NCBI RefSeq assembly: GCF_022678485.1
Contig: NZ_JALBYP010000035.1
Location: 1 to 64,000 of the forward strand
Source: Aliiroseovarius sediminis
Lineage (GTDB): Bacteria; Pseudomonadota; Alphaproteobacteria; Rhodobacterales; Rhodobacteraceae
DNA length: 64,000 bases
Reading direction: 5' to 3'
The notes under the pieces were generated by a model. The model saw only the letters and a list, made by a program, of their open reading frames with translations. It had not been told where the DNA came from and did no database searches. Positions 8,929 to 16,073 of this stretch are shown in pieces. How positions within the stretch are numbered: position 1 is the first letter of the stretch; the number at the start of each line of letters is the position of its first letter. The translations under genes were made by a program, and so were the position numbers.

Positions 8929-9744
8929 TTAGTGCATGATTGGCCTTTGGTCCATCGGAACGATGGCCTCAGGTGCGGGCGGGCGGTAGCCCAATGCACT
9001 GTGTGGTCGTTTGGTGTTGTAATGGTTCCTCCATCTTTCGATGACGATTTGGGCTTCACGCAGCGAGTAAAAGATCTCGCCATTCAGCAATTCGTCTCGC
9101 ATCCGCCCGTTGAAGCTTTCGCAATACCCGTTCTCCCAAGGCGACCCAGGCTCGATGTATGCTGTCTTCGCTCCAACCGCTCTGATCCAGTCTCTGACGG
9201 CCTCGGCGATGAACTCGGGGCCGTTATCTGAACGGATGTAGGCAGGCACACCTCGCAAGATAAACAGGTCTGTAAGAGCGTCGATGACCTCAGCCGAGTT
9301 CAGCTTGCGTTTCACCCGGATTGCCAGACATTCCCGGCTGTATTCATCCAAGATGTTCAGTGTTCTGAACGCCCTGCCATCGTCTGTTCGGTGATGCACA
9401 AAATCATACGACCAAACGTGATTGCGATACTCAGGGCGCAGCCGCACACATGAGCCGTCATTGAGCCAAAGCCGCCCTTTCTTCTGTTGTTTCATTGGCA
9501 CTTTAAGCCCCTCACGTCGCCAAAGCCGTTCGACACGTTTGTCGTTCACTTGCCAGCCTGCGTCTCTCAACAGGGCAGCAACCCGGCGGTATCCATATCG
9601 ACCAAACTGGCGCGTCAGCTCAATCATGTCCTCAACCAAGCGTTCTTCGTCAGCGCGTCCACGTGGTAATCGGCGCTGTGTGGATCGGTGTTGGCCCAGA
9701 ACGCGACAAACCCGTCGTTCAGAAACCTTGAACTGACTACGCAC
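8929..9744 (-). CDS. IS3-family transposase OrfB (DDE integrase)
   Basis: This is the catalytic half of the IS3 transposase. It has an HTH_21-like segment (YGYRRVAALLRDAGWQVN) and an rve integrase core with WSYDFVHHRTDDGRAF (first Asp), YIRSDNGPEFIAEAV (second Asp), and ENGYCESFNGRMRDELLNGE (Glu), ending NTKRPHSALGYRPP. All three acidic residues are present. The ATG given makes 271 residues, but the frame continues upstream as LLSPSRRRACINHV. The natural product is therefore probably an OrfAB fusion made by -1 frameshifting at 9783-9789. Confidence 0.92.
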   Translation of the reverse strand: MRSQFKVSERRVCRVLGQHRSTQRRLPRGRADEERLVEDMIELTRQFGRYGYRRVAALLRDAGWQVNDKRVERLWRREGLKVPMKQQKKGRLWLNDGSCVRLRPEYRNHVWSYDFVHHRTDDGRAFRTLNILDEYSRECLAIRVKRKLNSAEVIDALTDLFILRGVPAYIRSDNGPEFIAEAVRDWIRAVGAKTAYIEPGSPWENGYCESFNGRMRDELLNGEIFYSLREAQIVIERWRNHYNTKRPHSALGYRPPAPEAIVPMDQRPIMH

Positions 9745-9776
9745 ATGATTGATGCAGGCACGTCGGCGCGAGGGGC

Positions 9777-10055
9777 TCAGAAGTTTCCCGATGCGGCCTC
9801 CTTTAGGATCAGCTTATCCAATGTCAGGTCAGAAACCGCACGACGCAACCGCTCGTTCTCTTTCTGCAGTCGCTTCAGTTCCGTGAGTTGTTTCGTGCCC
9901 ATTCCACCGTACTTCTTCTTCCAGCGGTAATAGGTTTGTTCAGTCACGCTGATCTGTCTGATTGCATCAATCCGGGGCATGCCTTGCCCCATCAGAACTT
10001 CAACTTGCCGTAACTTAACGACAATCTCTTCCGGCTTGGGTCTCTTAATCGCCAT
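9777..10055 (-). CDS. IS3-family transposase OrfA
   Basis: This 92-residue protein carries the DNA-binding helix-turn-helix (KPEEIVVKLRQVEVLMGQG, then SVTEQTYYRWKKKYGGM) and a leucine-zipper-like helix (LKRLQKENERLRRAVSDL). It would bind the IS ends and, when fused to OrfB by frameshifting, form the active transposase. The start ATG has GCGGAGG 8 bases upstream. The sequence resembles OrfA of the IS407 group. Confidence 0.92.
   Translation of the reverse strand: MAIKRPKPEEIVVKLRQVEVLMGQGMPRIDAIRQISVTEQTYYRWKKKYGGMGTKQLTELKRLQKENERLRRAVSDLTLDKLILKEAASGNF
9783..9789 (-). other. Probable -1 ribosomal frameshift site of the IS3 element
   Basis: On the minus strand the heptamer G-GGA-AAC lies in the orfA frame exactly as X-XXY-YYZ, two codons before the orfA stop. 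Slipping back by one base joins OrfA to the OrfB frame (LLSPSRRRA and onward). This is the arrangement used by IS3-family elements to make the fusion transposase. No downstream stimulator was examined. Confidence 0.65.
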
Positions 10056-10099
10056 TTCTGGTCCTCCGCTTTCCTAACAATAGGGGCGGACCACTTCAA

Positions 10100-10258
10100 A
10101 GGGGGAGGCTCATACGGCTTGAAGTTCCAGGGCATGAGATTTTTGATATCTTCCTGCATATGCCCGTTCAGTATCTTGCTCAGGACATGTTCGAGATAGG
10201 CCTGTGGGTTGATGCCGTTGAGCTTACAGGTGCCGATCAGAGAGGCCATGCGCGCCCA
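10100..10258 (-). pseudogene. IS66-family transposase, C-terminal fragment
   Basis: About 50 codons match the end of an IS66 TnpC transposase: [34 protein letters not shown] and the closing LMPWNFKPYEP. Everything upstream of this C-terminal domain is absent. The fragment is wedged between the complete IS3 element (left) and a truncated second IS3 element (right, junction near 10258). Confidence 0.85.
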
Positions 10259-10398
10259 TGACGCGCATCCTCCTGCGCTCGGTGGCTTAACGGTTCCTTA
10301 AGCCATGCATAGAAGCCCGAAAAATGGACCCGCAGCACCCGGCACATGGCCCGGACGCCAAACTCCTCGCGATGCGCCCGAATGAAGGCGTACTTCAT
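10259..10398 (-). pseudogene. IS3-family OrfB, N-terminal remnant
   Basis: The ATG overlaps the orfA stop (ATGA). Some 46 codons begin [20 protein letters not shown] and continue [18 protein letters not shown], a typical start for OrfB of the IS3 subgroup. The reading frame then breaks into IS66 sequence at about 10258. The DDE core is missing, so this element cannot move by itself. Confidence 0.82.
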
Positions 10399-10670
10399 TG
10401 GGACTCGCGCGCGAAGTACGCCGTTGCCTTTTTTAGGATATCACGCTCCTCGGTCACCCTGGCCAACTCGCGCTTCAGGCGCCGGTTCTCGGCTTCGTGA
10501 TCCACGCCGGCATTCTTCGGCACAGGATCGCCGAACAGCTTCATCCACTTGTACAGAGAATGCGTACTAGCGCCCAAACGACGGGACACCTCCCGAACCG
10601 GACATCCCCGCACCGTGATCTGATGCACCGCATCCCGCTTGAACTCGTCGCTGTAATTGCTTGTCCCCAT
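10395..10670 (-). CDS. IS3-subgroup transposase OrfA of a truncated element
   Basis: This 91-residue protein has the OrfA helix-turn-helix ([18 protein letters not shown], then [20 protein letters not shown]) and a coiled-coil segment [27 protein letters not shown] lies 6 bases before the ATG. The frame holds A-AAA-AAG in phase near its end (ILKKAT), the classic IS3 slippery heptamer. The orfB that should follow is broken after 46 codons. The element's outer terminal repeat is at 10706-10729. OrfA alone would at most act as a DNA-binding regulator of related IS copies. Confidence 0.88.
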   Translation of the reverse strand: MGTSNYSDEFKRDAVHQITVRGCPVREVSRRLGASTHSLYKWMKLFGDPVPKNAGVDHEAENRRLKRELARVTEERDILKKATAYFARESQ

Positions 10671-10705
10671 GTTGGCCTCCTTGCCTCAAAATTAGGGGGC
10701 AAAGC

Positions 10706-10729
10706 GTCTACAAATCTAGGGGCACCTCA
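10706..10729 (-). repeat. IS3-type terminal inverted repeat, right copy
   Basis: These 24 bases are the exact reverse complement of 4508-4531. They lie 35 bp upstream of the truncated element's orfA, as expected for its left terminal repeat. Together with the copy at 4508 they bracket 6.2 kb that includes the phosphorelay genes. Confidence 0.85.
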
Positions 10730-11403
10730 CACCGACCAACCAACCATTGAACCAATCACACTCGATCGATCACCTCTCCAAGGATTGATGGTCAACCCGG
10801 ATCCCCCTGGCGGCAATGCGATCTAATAGCCCCGCAACCTTTCTAGGACTTCGGACCTTGAGCTGGGATTGAGCGGTAACCGTCATCACCCCGGCTCACC
10901 CACCGCATTTCCCTGTGCAAATATCACCAAATTCGAACGGGTTTAGTGCGGGGTTAGATCGGGAGTGTGTTTAGGGTTTGAAATAGCTGGCACGAAGCCA
11001 ACGCAACTGTCTGGAAACCCTAGATCAAAGAGGCAAACAGGATCACAGATTTCGACCGCATCAAGACATCGGAGACATTTGACCCCTGATGCGCTGAGGG
11101 GCGCGAGAGCGAGCGTAGAGCGCGACTACGCCTTCCCCTTAGGGATAGCGGGGAGCGGGGTAGCGCGTGTCTACGACGCTGTATGGCGCTTTGAAAGGCA
11201 TTGGCGGTATCCGTATTTCCGAGCATGATTTCGACGGACATCTCAACCGGGGTTAGCATCGGTAGTGCAAGGCGGCCCCGGTAATCCGGAGCGCATACAA
11301 TGCACACCGCTTCATACCAAACCAATGTTTGTAGCAGCTGAATATATCTGACCGGGTTAATCTGGAACGTCTCCCGAGAGAGCAATGTGTAATGGGTTTT
11401 CTG
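10730..11403. other. Gene-poor stretch right of the IS pile-up
   Basis: No convincing gene is present. A 38-codon minus-strand frame (10770-10886, starting MTVTAQSQLKV and containing AGLLDRIAARGIRVDHQS) reads like natural protein and could be a fragment of a larger gene, but I cannot name it. Bases 11090-11170 are a purine- and GC-rich patch unlike the neighbours. Confidence 0.4.
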
Positions 11404-12102
11404 CTACTTTGTGGATTCTTCTATCCGCTTCAAAACTCTGCGCACGGAGCTTGCAGACCATTCCCCGCCCCGGGTGGTTTTGATCCCTTGTTCGTTTGCG
11501 TGCGCAGCAAGAGCCTTTGCACTGGTTGATCGGCCGCCTTTCTTGAGGCTTTCTTTCAGCTCCGCAAGTTCACGAGCCTTTGAATCCGCATTCTTGGTTC
11601 GGATGATCCTGGACACGGCAGCGGCCTTACGGGTCTGACGCTGCCTTTCCTCAAGTGGACGCTCTGCCCTAGGAACAGGCTTCAACTCGAACTTGATGGG
11701 GGAGCTGGCCGTTAACAACGTCATTTTCTGCAGTTGGGATAGCTCACCGATATGAGCTCGCAACTTTAAGTCTAGAAAGTGCCAGCCAAATTGCTCCAGT
11801 TCGGCGAGCAAATCAAACCGCAGCTTCTGCGGGCATCTTGCAAAGATCCTCCTATAATCATCAATGACCACTCGCCCTTTCTTTCCGTCAATCTGATCCA
11901 GCAGGTGCTTCAAGGTCGGTAAAGAAGACAAACCCTTAACTTCTCGCGCATAGTCATGGTAAACACCCAGTTTCTGACCCTCGAGTCGATCAGACAGGTG
12001 CTTCAAGTTTGTCAGTTGCTGGGTTACGGCGGGATAGCCCACGAGGTTATTACGCGGTCTGGGCCCGTGTGTTATGAGAGCATATCCAAATAGCTTTACC
12101 AT
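11404..12102 (-). CDS. Serine-recombinase-like protein lacking the usual catalytic serine
   Basis: This 232-residue protein has the outline of a resolvase/invertase. At the N terminus is VKLFGYALITHGPRP where family members have a GYARVS-type motif, so the catalytic Ser reads Thr and the nearby Arg reads Leu. Then come GVYHDYAREVKGLSSLPTLK and a VVIDDYRRIFARCP segment like the V-x-D-x-x-R-x-x-R stretch of the fold. The C terminus (STSAKALAAHANEQGIKTTR, then GGEWSASSVRRVLKRI) is a helix-turn-helix of the recombinase type. The ATG at 12102 is preferred; a longer frame upstream has no family resemblance. It may be an inactive DNA-binding relative or a distinct enzyme. Assignment to the family is moderate. 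Confidence 0.6.
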   Translation of the reverse strand: MVKLFGYALITHGPRPRNNLVGYPAVTQQLTNLKHLSDRLEGQKLGVYHDYAREVKGLSSLPTLKHLLDQIDGKKGRVVIDDYRRIFARCPQKLRFDLLAELEQFGWHFLDLKLRAHIGELSQLQKMTLLTASSPIKFELKPVPRAERPLEERQRQTRKAAAVSRIIRTKNADSKARELAELKESLKKGGRSTSAKALAAHANEQGIKTTRGGEWSASSVRRVLKRIEESTK

Positions 12103-13056
12103 ACAAACATATCCCACTTTAGTATTTCGACGACATTTGGATATGACTGCCATCTTGACATTCGTAATCGCTGCCGAGAACGGCCCAAGAGCTCTCCTTA
12201 TTCGAGACACACCAGTAATTGAAAGCCATTGGTCAGCGAACGAGAAACACTGAGCTTGTCATGTCTGGCTGCTGATGCTCTTTGACTCAGTTTATCGGGC
12301 CTCCGACTTTGTGCACAGCACAACATCTGAAGCTATCGAATGAAACTTGTACCGACTACAAACAACACCATGCGTGCGCCGAAGAAACCTCAAAGCTGAC
12401 CTGCCATGCCAAATCTACGCGGGCTCGAAAGACAACCACGGCAAAGACGCATCCAATTGGCCCCAAACGTCAGCCAGAGGCCTCCGGTAGTTGCAACTCA
12501 ACGTTGGCCGGGGCCATCCGTGCAGTCGGCACGCTCCTGAAGCGACCGGAGGCAGTTATTGAGTGCATCGACGATGTTGCAATTGACCAAGATGCAGCCA
12601 ATGCTCCGGAGACCTTTAGAGCACTGAATTGCCGCAGGCAATTCAAGCTCTTCGCACTGTCCCGCAGGGGATCAGTGATGAACCTAAGTTCCGGAGATGA
12701 CCAACAACGTTCTCAGGAACCTGCGTTCCCATCCGGGAGCGTCATTGTCTAACTCATTAGTTCGATAATAAGTTAAAACAATCTCAGTAGATGAAGCTAT
12801 GGGTAAGATAAGGTAAATAACCTAGGCTTTAGATTAAATTGTTATCTTATATATATTGTCTCTCATTTCCCGCCGCTAGGAACCACACGGCAAAAAGACA
12901 CAATATATCGGACACACAACTCAGCGACCACTATATATTGGTTCGATTGGAAGACCTAATTCACCTTGCCGAACCCGCAACTAGTCACTCAGCAAGGTGA
13001 ATTATTTCCGGCGCGGAGTCAACATTTCGGCGCTAGGACGTCATTGATGCCCTACT
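12103..13056. other. Region without a convincing gene; AT-rich repeats
   Basis: A 156-codon plus-strand frame (12282-12752) has no recognisable domain and an irregular composition, so I do not call it. Bases 12760-12960 are strongly AT-rich for this genome and hold several copies of CAATATAT and its reverse complement (near 12850, 12900 and 12933). A 13-bp perfect inverted repeat follows at 12957-13004. This could be a promoter/operator region or an attachment or partition-like site; the sequence alone does not decide. Confidence 0.45.
12957..13004. repeat. 13-bp perfect inverted repeat
   Basis: TAATTCACCTTGC (12957-12969) and GCAAGGTGAATTA (12992-13004) are exact reverse complements separated by 22 bases. 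There is no T-run as in an intrinsic terminator. It lies 52 bp beyond the 3' end of the minus-strand gene ending at 13057, so a terminator-like or protein-binding role is possible. Confidence 0.6.
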
Positions 13057-13803
13057 TCAACCACGTGAAAGAACTTGCAAAGCCTTGCGGAATCTTGATC
13101 GTGGATTCCTTGAGCAGTGTTTGACATATGTCCCCACCAAGAACGCCGCAGGTTTGAATCTGTTCTTGATAACATCAGGTCTCTCAAACTCACCAAATAT
13201 CAACCACCAAACTTGGGCAATTTCAGTTTGTGTTGGGTGCTCCCTCGAATAGAACTCTGTATAGGCCAGAAGCTCCTTCGCAACCATCGCACTCAACGCA
13301 GTCTTAAACACTTTCTCAGCGTTCAAGTTTCGACCGCGTCGACCGGCGCAAATCTTATCAAGATCAGCGCACAGAAATTGCCAGAATCGAACAATATCCT
13401 CGACAATCGTATCGGGTTTCATCCCTGACTTCAGCGGTCGTCTGCTAGCTTCCGGAAGATAAACACCCAACAGAACCACCGAGTATTCCGCTGCACGAAA
13501 TACCGTCCAAATATCTGATCCCTGCGTCCTTAGAGTAGGAGAGTTTAATCCGCCATCTTCAAAACGCCTAGCCTTTATGGTTATCCATTTCATGGCCAGC
13601 AACAACCGTCTAGTCGCTAGGCTTTCCGGCCAAGGCCGATAGTGCCCTGGGAACTCCCAAAAGTATCTCAAAGGTTGCACGAACCTGGACCTACCTGAAG
13701 TAGGAAATGGGCAGATTGTAGTATTTCCGTTTATTGATATCCCTTCACTTGAGAAAGGTATGTCAATTTCAGACGTTCTAAGGCTTTTTGTTGTTTCGAT
13801 CAC
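13057..13803 (-). CDS. Hypothetical protein of the island
   Basis: I do not recognise this 248-residue protein. It has no signal peptide or clear membrane segment, many aromatic residues (RYFWEFPGHYRPWPESLA near residue 48; VWWLIFGEFERPD near residue 198) and a helical C-terminal half. The start is GTG with a GGGA 8 bases upstream. It is the last of three minus-strand genes (15335 to 13057), 24 bp after the previous one, and probably shares a transcript with it. A defence or island-maintenance role would be a guess. Confidence 0.6.
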   Translation of the reverse strand: MIETTKSLRTSEIDIPFSSEGISINGNTTICPFPTSGRSRFVQPLRYFWEFPGHYRPWPESLATRRLLLAMKWITIKARRFEDGGLNSPTLRTQGSDIWTVFRAAEYSVVLLGVYLPEASRRPLKSGMKPDTIVEDIVRFWQFLCADLDKICAGRRGRNLNAEKVFKTALSAMVAKELLAYTEFYSREHPTQTEIAQVWWLIFGEFERPDVIKNRFKPAAFLVGTYVKHCSRNPRSRFRKALQVLSRG

Positions 13804-13827
13804 CGTTTCATCCCTTCCAGCAATTTC

Positions 13828-14271
13828 TTATGCGGCAATTCCATGCCCATTAATGGACTCAGATCGCGGACGACCATCACGCCAGATTGATATTCTGCTC
13901 CGACGTGCTTCACAGCTAATGGTGAGGCGCTCCGGTATTGGCGGCAGTGATTTAGCGCAGGAAGATAGTCTAGCGATCGCCATAACATTACCGTAACGCT
14001 CAACGTCGCTGAGAAAGGACGCATAACTCTCATCAAGGGCTGCAAGATGCCGTCTTCCGTCAAGATCGACATACACCCCTTTGTCGCGAATGCAGCGCAG
14101 CAGGATATCTTTCCCACTTGCCACATATGAGACCCCTCGAAAGCCGGTATCTTGGCCAGCGATACATCTGGCTGGATCTCCTTTCTCGAGAATCCACTGC
14201 AAACCATCATGGCTAAGACGTGCCGACCGGTCTGAATTTAGGTAGAATACTAGCTGTTTTCTCGGTTTCAT
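13828..14271 (-). CDS. Hypothetical protein of the island
   Basis: This is a 147-residue soluble protein without a recognised domain. The N-terminal half looks well folded (LVFYLNSDRSARLSHDGLQW, then FRGVSYVASGKDILLRCIRD); the C-terminal 30 residues are basic and less ordered. GGAG lies 9 bases before the ATG. A second ORF overlaps it in another frame (13800-14210), but its composition is less protein-like and I reject it. The gene sits between two other unrecognised minus-strand genes. The repeated WIL, SYVAS and LLRCIRD pattern is reminiscent of small conserved hypotheticals on Rhodobacterales islands, but I cannot give a function. Confidence 0.6.
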   Translation of the reverse strand: MKPRKQLVFYLNSDRSARLSHDGLQWILEKGDPARCIAGQDTGFRGVSYVASGKDILLRCIRDKGVYVDLDGRRHLAALDESYASFLSDVERYGNVMAIARLSSCAKSLPPIPERLTISCEARRSRISIWRDGRPRSESINGHGIAA

Positions 14272-14378
14272 CGAGCAATACTCCTTTGTTCACGAAATCG
14301 CTTCGCGTCGTTGAATTCACTAAATTTGGGTGTGTTTGGATGGTGCGACCCAAGCGCCGTCAGGCTGTCAAGTAGCGG

Positions 14379-15335
14379 TCATGCAGAGGGCATAAGCTCA
14401 TCTCGCGTGACGCGTCGCCATTCAACACAGCGAACGCGTGTCCAACGGCCTTCCGGTGTGGGTCGGCGCCACTGAGGAAAAGGCATCTTCTGAAGCGCCG
14501 ACAAGGCCTCGTCGAAGTCGTCGAATTCTCGTTCTGCACCTTCGGCATCAATCAGATACTTCCCGTCTTTGATCAAACCCGCATGGAACATACTTCCGTC
14601 TTTCGCCACAGGAACAAATACGACTTCTCCCAGTCCCTCATCTGCCTCGACGATTGAAACAGCATCACACTGTTTGCGCCAGATCGAGTCATTGAAATCG
14701 CTCTGGGCCGACAGCCAGGCGGCCGCCTCTTCAGCTTCGATCCGCATTTGGGAGCCATTGATCTCAGCAGGATTGCCAGCAAGCTTGTTCTTGATTGTCT
14801 GCGGCGCACGTCCGGAAAGAACTGCAAGCTCTAAAGCAGTTACCGGTTCGCCGTTGTCAACTTTCCACCGCGCCAGTGACTTGCGAAGCACCGCGACCAG
14901 GTGTTCGTCATCCAACCCCCACACCTGTGACGGCAGCAGAGCAAGAAGTCGCTCAGCTTGTTGTATCTGGTTGGCCAAGAATTGATATCGCTGGTCATCG
15001 TCCCGAGCCGTTGCCAGTACGATCCCGAAATCTGCATAGGCTGTGAGGTCGTGAAGAAGGTTGCCGATTTGGGTTTCGGAATAGATACCACAATAGTCTT
15101 CATCAAGAATTTCACGCCAACCAAGGTCTGAGTTGTTCCGTTGGAAAGCACAGGAGACCATGGTGTCAAAGCCCCGGGACGCACATTCCTCTCCAAGATA
15201 GCTCGCGCATAGCTCGAACATGACCTCCAAGGACCGGATTACACCTTCCTCGAAGAAATCCTGGTTGCCGAACGAGTGTTCGAAATCGATCGTGCGCTCG
15301 TGAACGCGCTCTGCAATGTCATCATTCGCCTTCAT
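14379..15335 (-). CDS. Hypothetical protein with a helix-turn-helix-like segment
   Basis: This is a 318-residue acidic soluble protein. Residues 1-150 are mainly helical and of unknown type. Around residue 170, TALELAVLSGRAPQTIKNKL looks like a DNA-binding helix-turn-helix of the excisionase/XRE type. The C-terminal third (EVVFVPVAKDGSMFHAGLIK, then GKYLIDAEGAEREFDDFDEA) could form a small beta-rich domain. The ATG at 15335 has AAGGGG 7-8 bases upstream. The 110 bp upstream hold several GATACT-like repeats, which would suit autoregulation by this protein; that link is inference. It is the first gene of the island next to tRNA-Phe. Confidence 0.65.
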   Translation of the reverse strand: MKANDDIAERVHERTIDFEHSFGNQDFFEEGVIRSLEVMFELCASYLGEECASRGFDTMVSCAFQRNNSDLGWREILDEDYCGIYSETQIGNLLHDLTAYADFGIVLATARDDDQRYQFLANQIQQAERLLALLPSQVWGLDDEHLVAVLRKSLARWKVDNGEPVTALELAVLSGRAPQTIKNKLAGNPAEINGSQMRIEAEEAAAWLSAQSDFNDSIWRKQCDAVSIVEADEGLGEVVFVPVAKDGSMFHAGLIKDGKYLIDAEGAEREFDDFDEALSALQKMPFPQWRRPTPEGRWTRVRCVEWRRVTRDELMPSA

Positions 15336-15368
15336 CTTAACCCCTTTCAGTGATCAGTTATAATCTCT

Positions 15369-15443
15369 GATACTGATTTAGGGTAATTGCAGCGAATATT
15401 CAATAGCTTTATCAGTATAGATTTCGATACTTGATACTTGATA
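15369..15443. promoter_or_regulatory. Cluster of GATACT-type repeats upstream of an island gene
   Basis: GATACTGAT at 15369-15377 has a near-perfect inverted copy ATCAGTATA at 15411-15419. Then GATACTT occurs twice in tandem (15426, 15433) followed by GATAATT (15440). Five related half-sites in 75 bp just upstream of the start at 15335 look like an operator array. The DNA from 15444 to 15723 shows no gene. Confidence 0.5.
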
Positions 15444-15723
15444 ATTCTATATGGCTATTCACTAAATCTCTGTCGAACCGCACGCCCCTCAAGCATCAAT
15501 ACTCGTAACCTTGATCGGCAGCATGTTGGCTTGGATTCGACTAACTTTGACAAAGCTGTGCAACACCCAAGAACGATCCACGCTACTGTCTAGTCGGCTC
15601 TCACAAGATGCGACCAGCTGGAAACGAAACCCTGCTTTCGCGAAACAGAACGGATCCAAAGTGGAATCCAGCGCAAGGCAACTGCAAGGCAAGGGAGCGA
15701 AGACTGTGAGCTCTTGGAAGAAA

Positions 15724-15798
15724 TGGTGCCCGGGGGCGGAATCGAACCACCGACACGAGGATTTTCAATCCACTGCTCTACCCCTGAGCTACCCGGGC
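15724..15798 (-). tRNA. tRNA-Phe (GAA)
   Basis: The 75-nt cloverleaf has acceptor strands GCCCGGG and CCCGGGC, D-arm GTAGCTCAGGGGTAGAGC, anticodon loop TTGAAAA (anticodon GAA), T-loop TTCGATT and an encoded CCA. The accessory region begins right after its 3' end, the usual position for tRNA-targeted integration. I found no second copy of the tRNA 3' end in this window that would mark the other attachment site. Confidence 0.95.
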
Positions 15799-15878
15799 AC
15801 GGGTGAACGGTTCATCGTTCGGGTGGGCGGGTTGTAGACGCGGGTGGGGTTGGTGTCCAGAGGGAAAATGCAGGATTT

Positions 15879-16073
15879 TCAGTGCGGGCCGTGACTTTCC
15901 TTGCGTGCCATGTCCAGCAGCGCGTCGGCGGCCTCGTCCAAGTCTGCCGGGTCCTCTGAAGGGGCCGCATAGGACCCATTCAGCCAACGCCCCAAATCCA
16001 CATCCGCGCAGCGACGTGAGCAGAAGGGGCGGTATTTCAGGTCGGTCTGTTTCTTGCAAATCGGGCAGGTCAT
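15879..16073 (-). CDS. yacG: DNA gyrase inhibitor YacG
   Basis: This 64-residue zinc protein is of the YacG family, whose E. coli member binds GyrB and inhibits gyrase. The four zinc cysteines are visible as CPICKK and FCSRRCADVDLGRWLNGSY. Length and the DLGRWL motif are typical. The start ATG overlaps the stop of the upstream RNase E/G-type gene (ATGA), so the genes maf, the RNase gene and yacG are translationally coupled, as is usual in alphaproteobacteria. Confidence 0.93.
   Translation of the reverse strand: MTCPICKKQTDLKYRPFCSRRCADVDLGRWLNGSYAAPSEDPADLDEAADALLDMARKESHGPH

Larger units (their letters stand above)
8908..10099 (-). mobile_element. Complete IS3-family insertion sequence (IS407-like)
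   Basis: The element is about 1.19 kb. Its ends are related imperfect inverted repeats: TTGAGTGGTTCAAATTG at 8908 reading inward and TTGAAGTGGTCCGCCCC reading inward from 10099. Inside are orfA and orfB in overlapping frames on the minus strand. I see no target-site duplication. The left flank is a truncated thermonuclease gene and the right flank is an IS66 fragment, which points to rearrangement or deletion after insertion. Confidence 0.85.

Noticed and set aside
12282-12752. A 156-codon plus-strand open frame
   Set aside because: No recognisable domain, irregular composition, no good ribosome-binding site; more likely chance in a gene-poor stretch.
13800-14210. A 136-codon minus-strand frame overlapping the 147-residue island gene
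   Set aside because: It overlaps almost fully with a frame that has a better ribosome-binding site and more protein-like sequence, although its stop does overlap the next gene's GTG.
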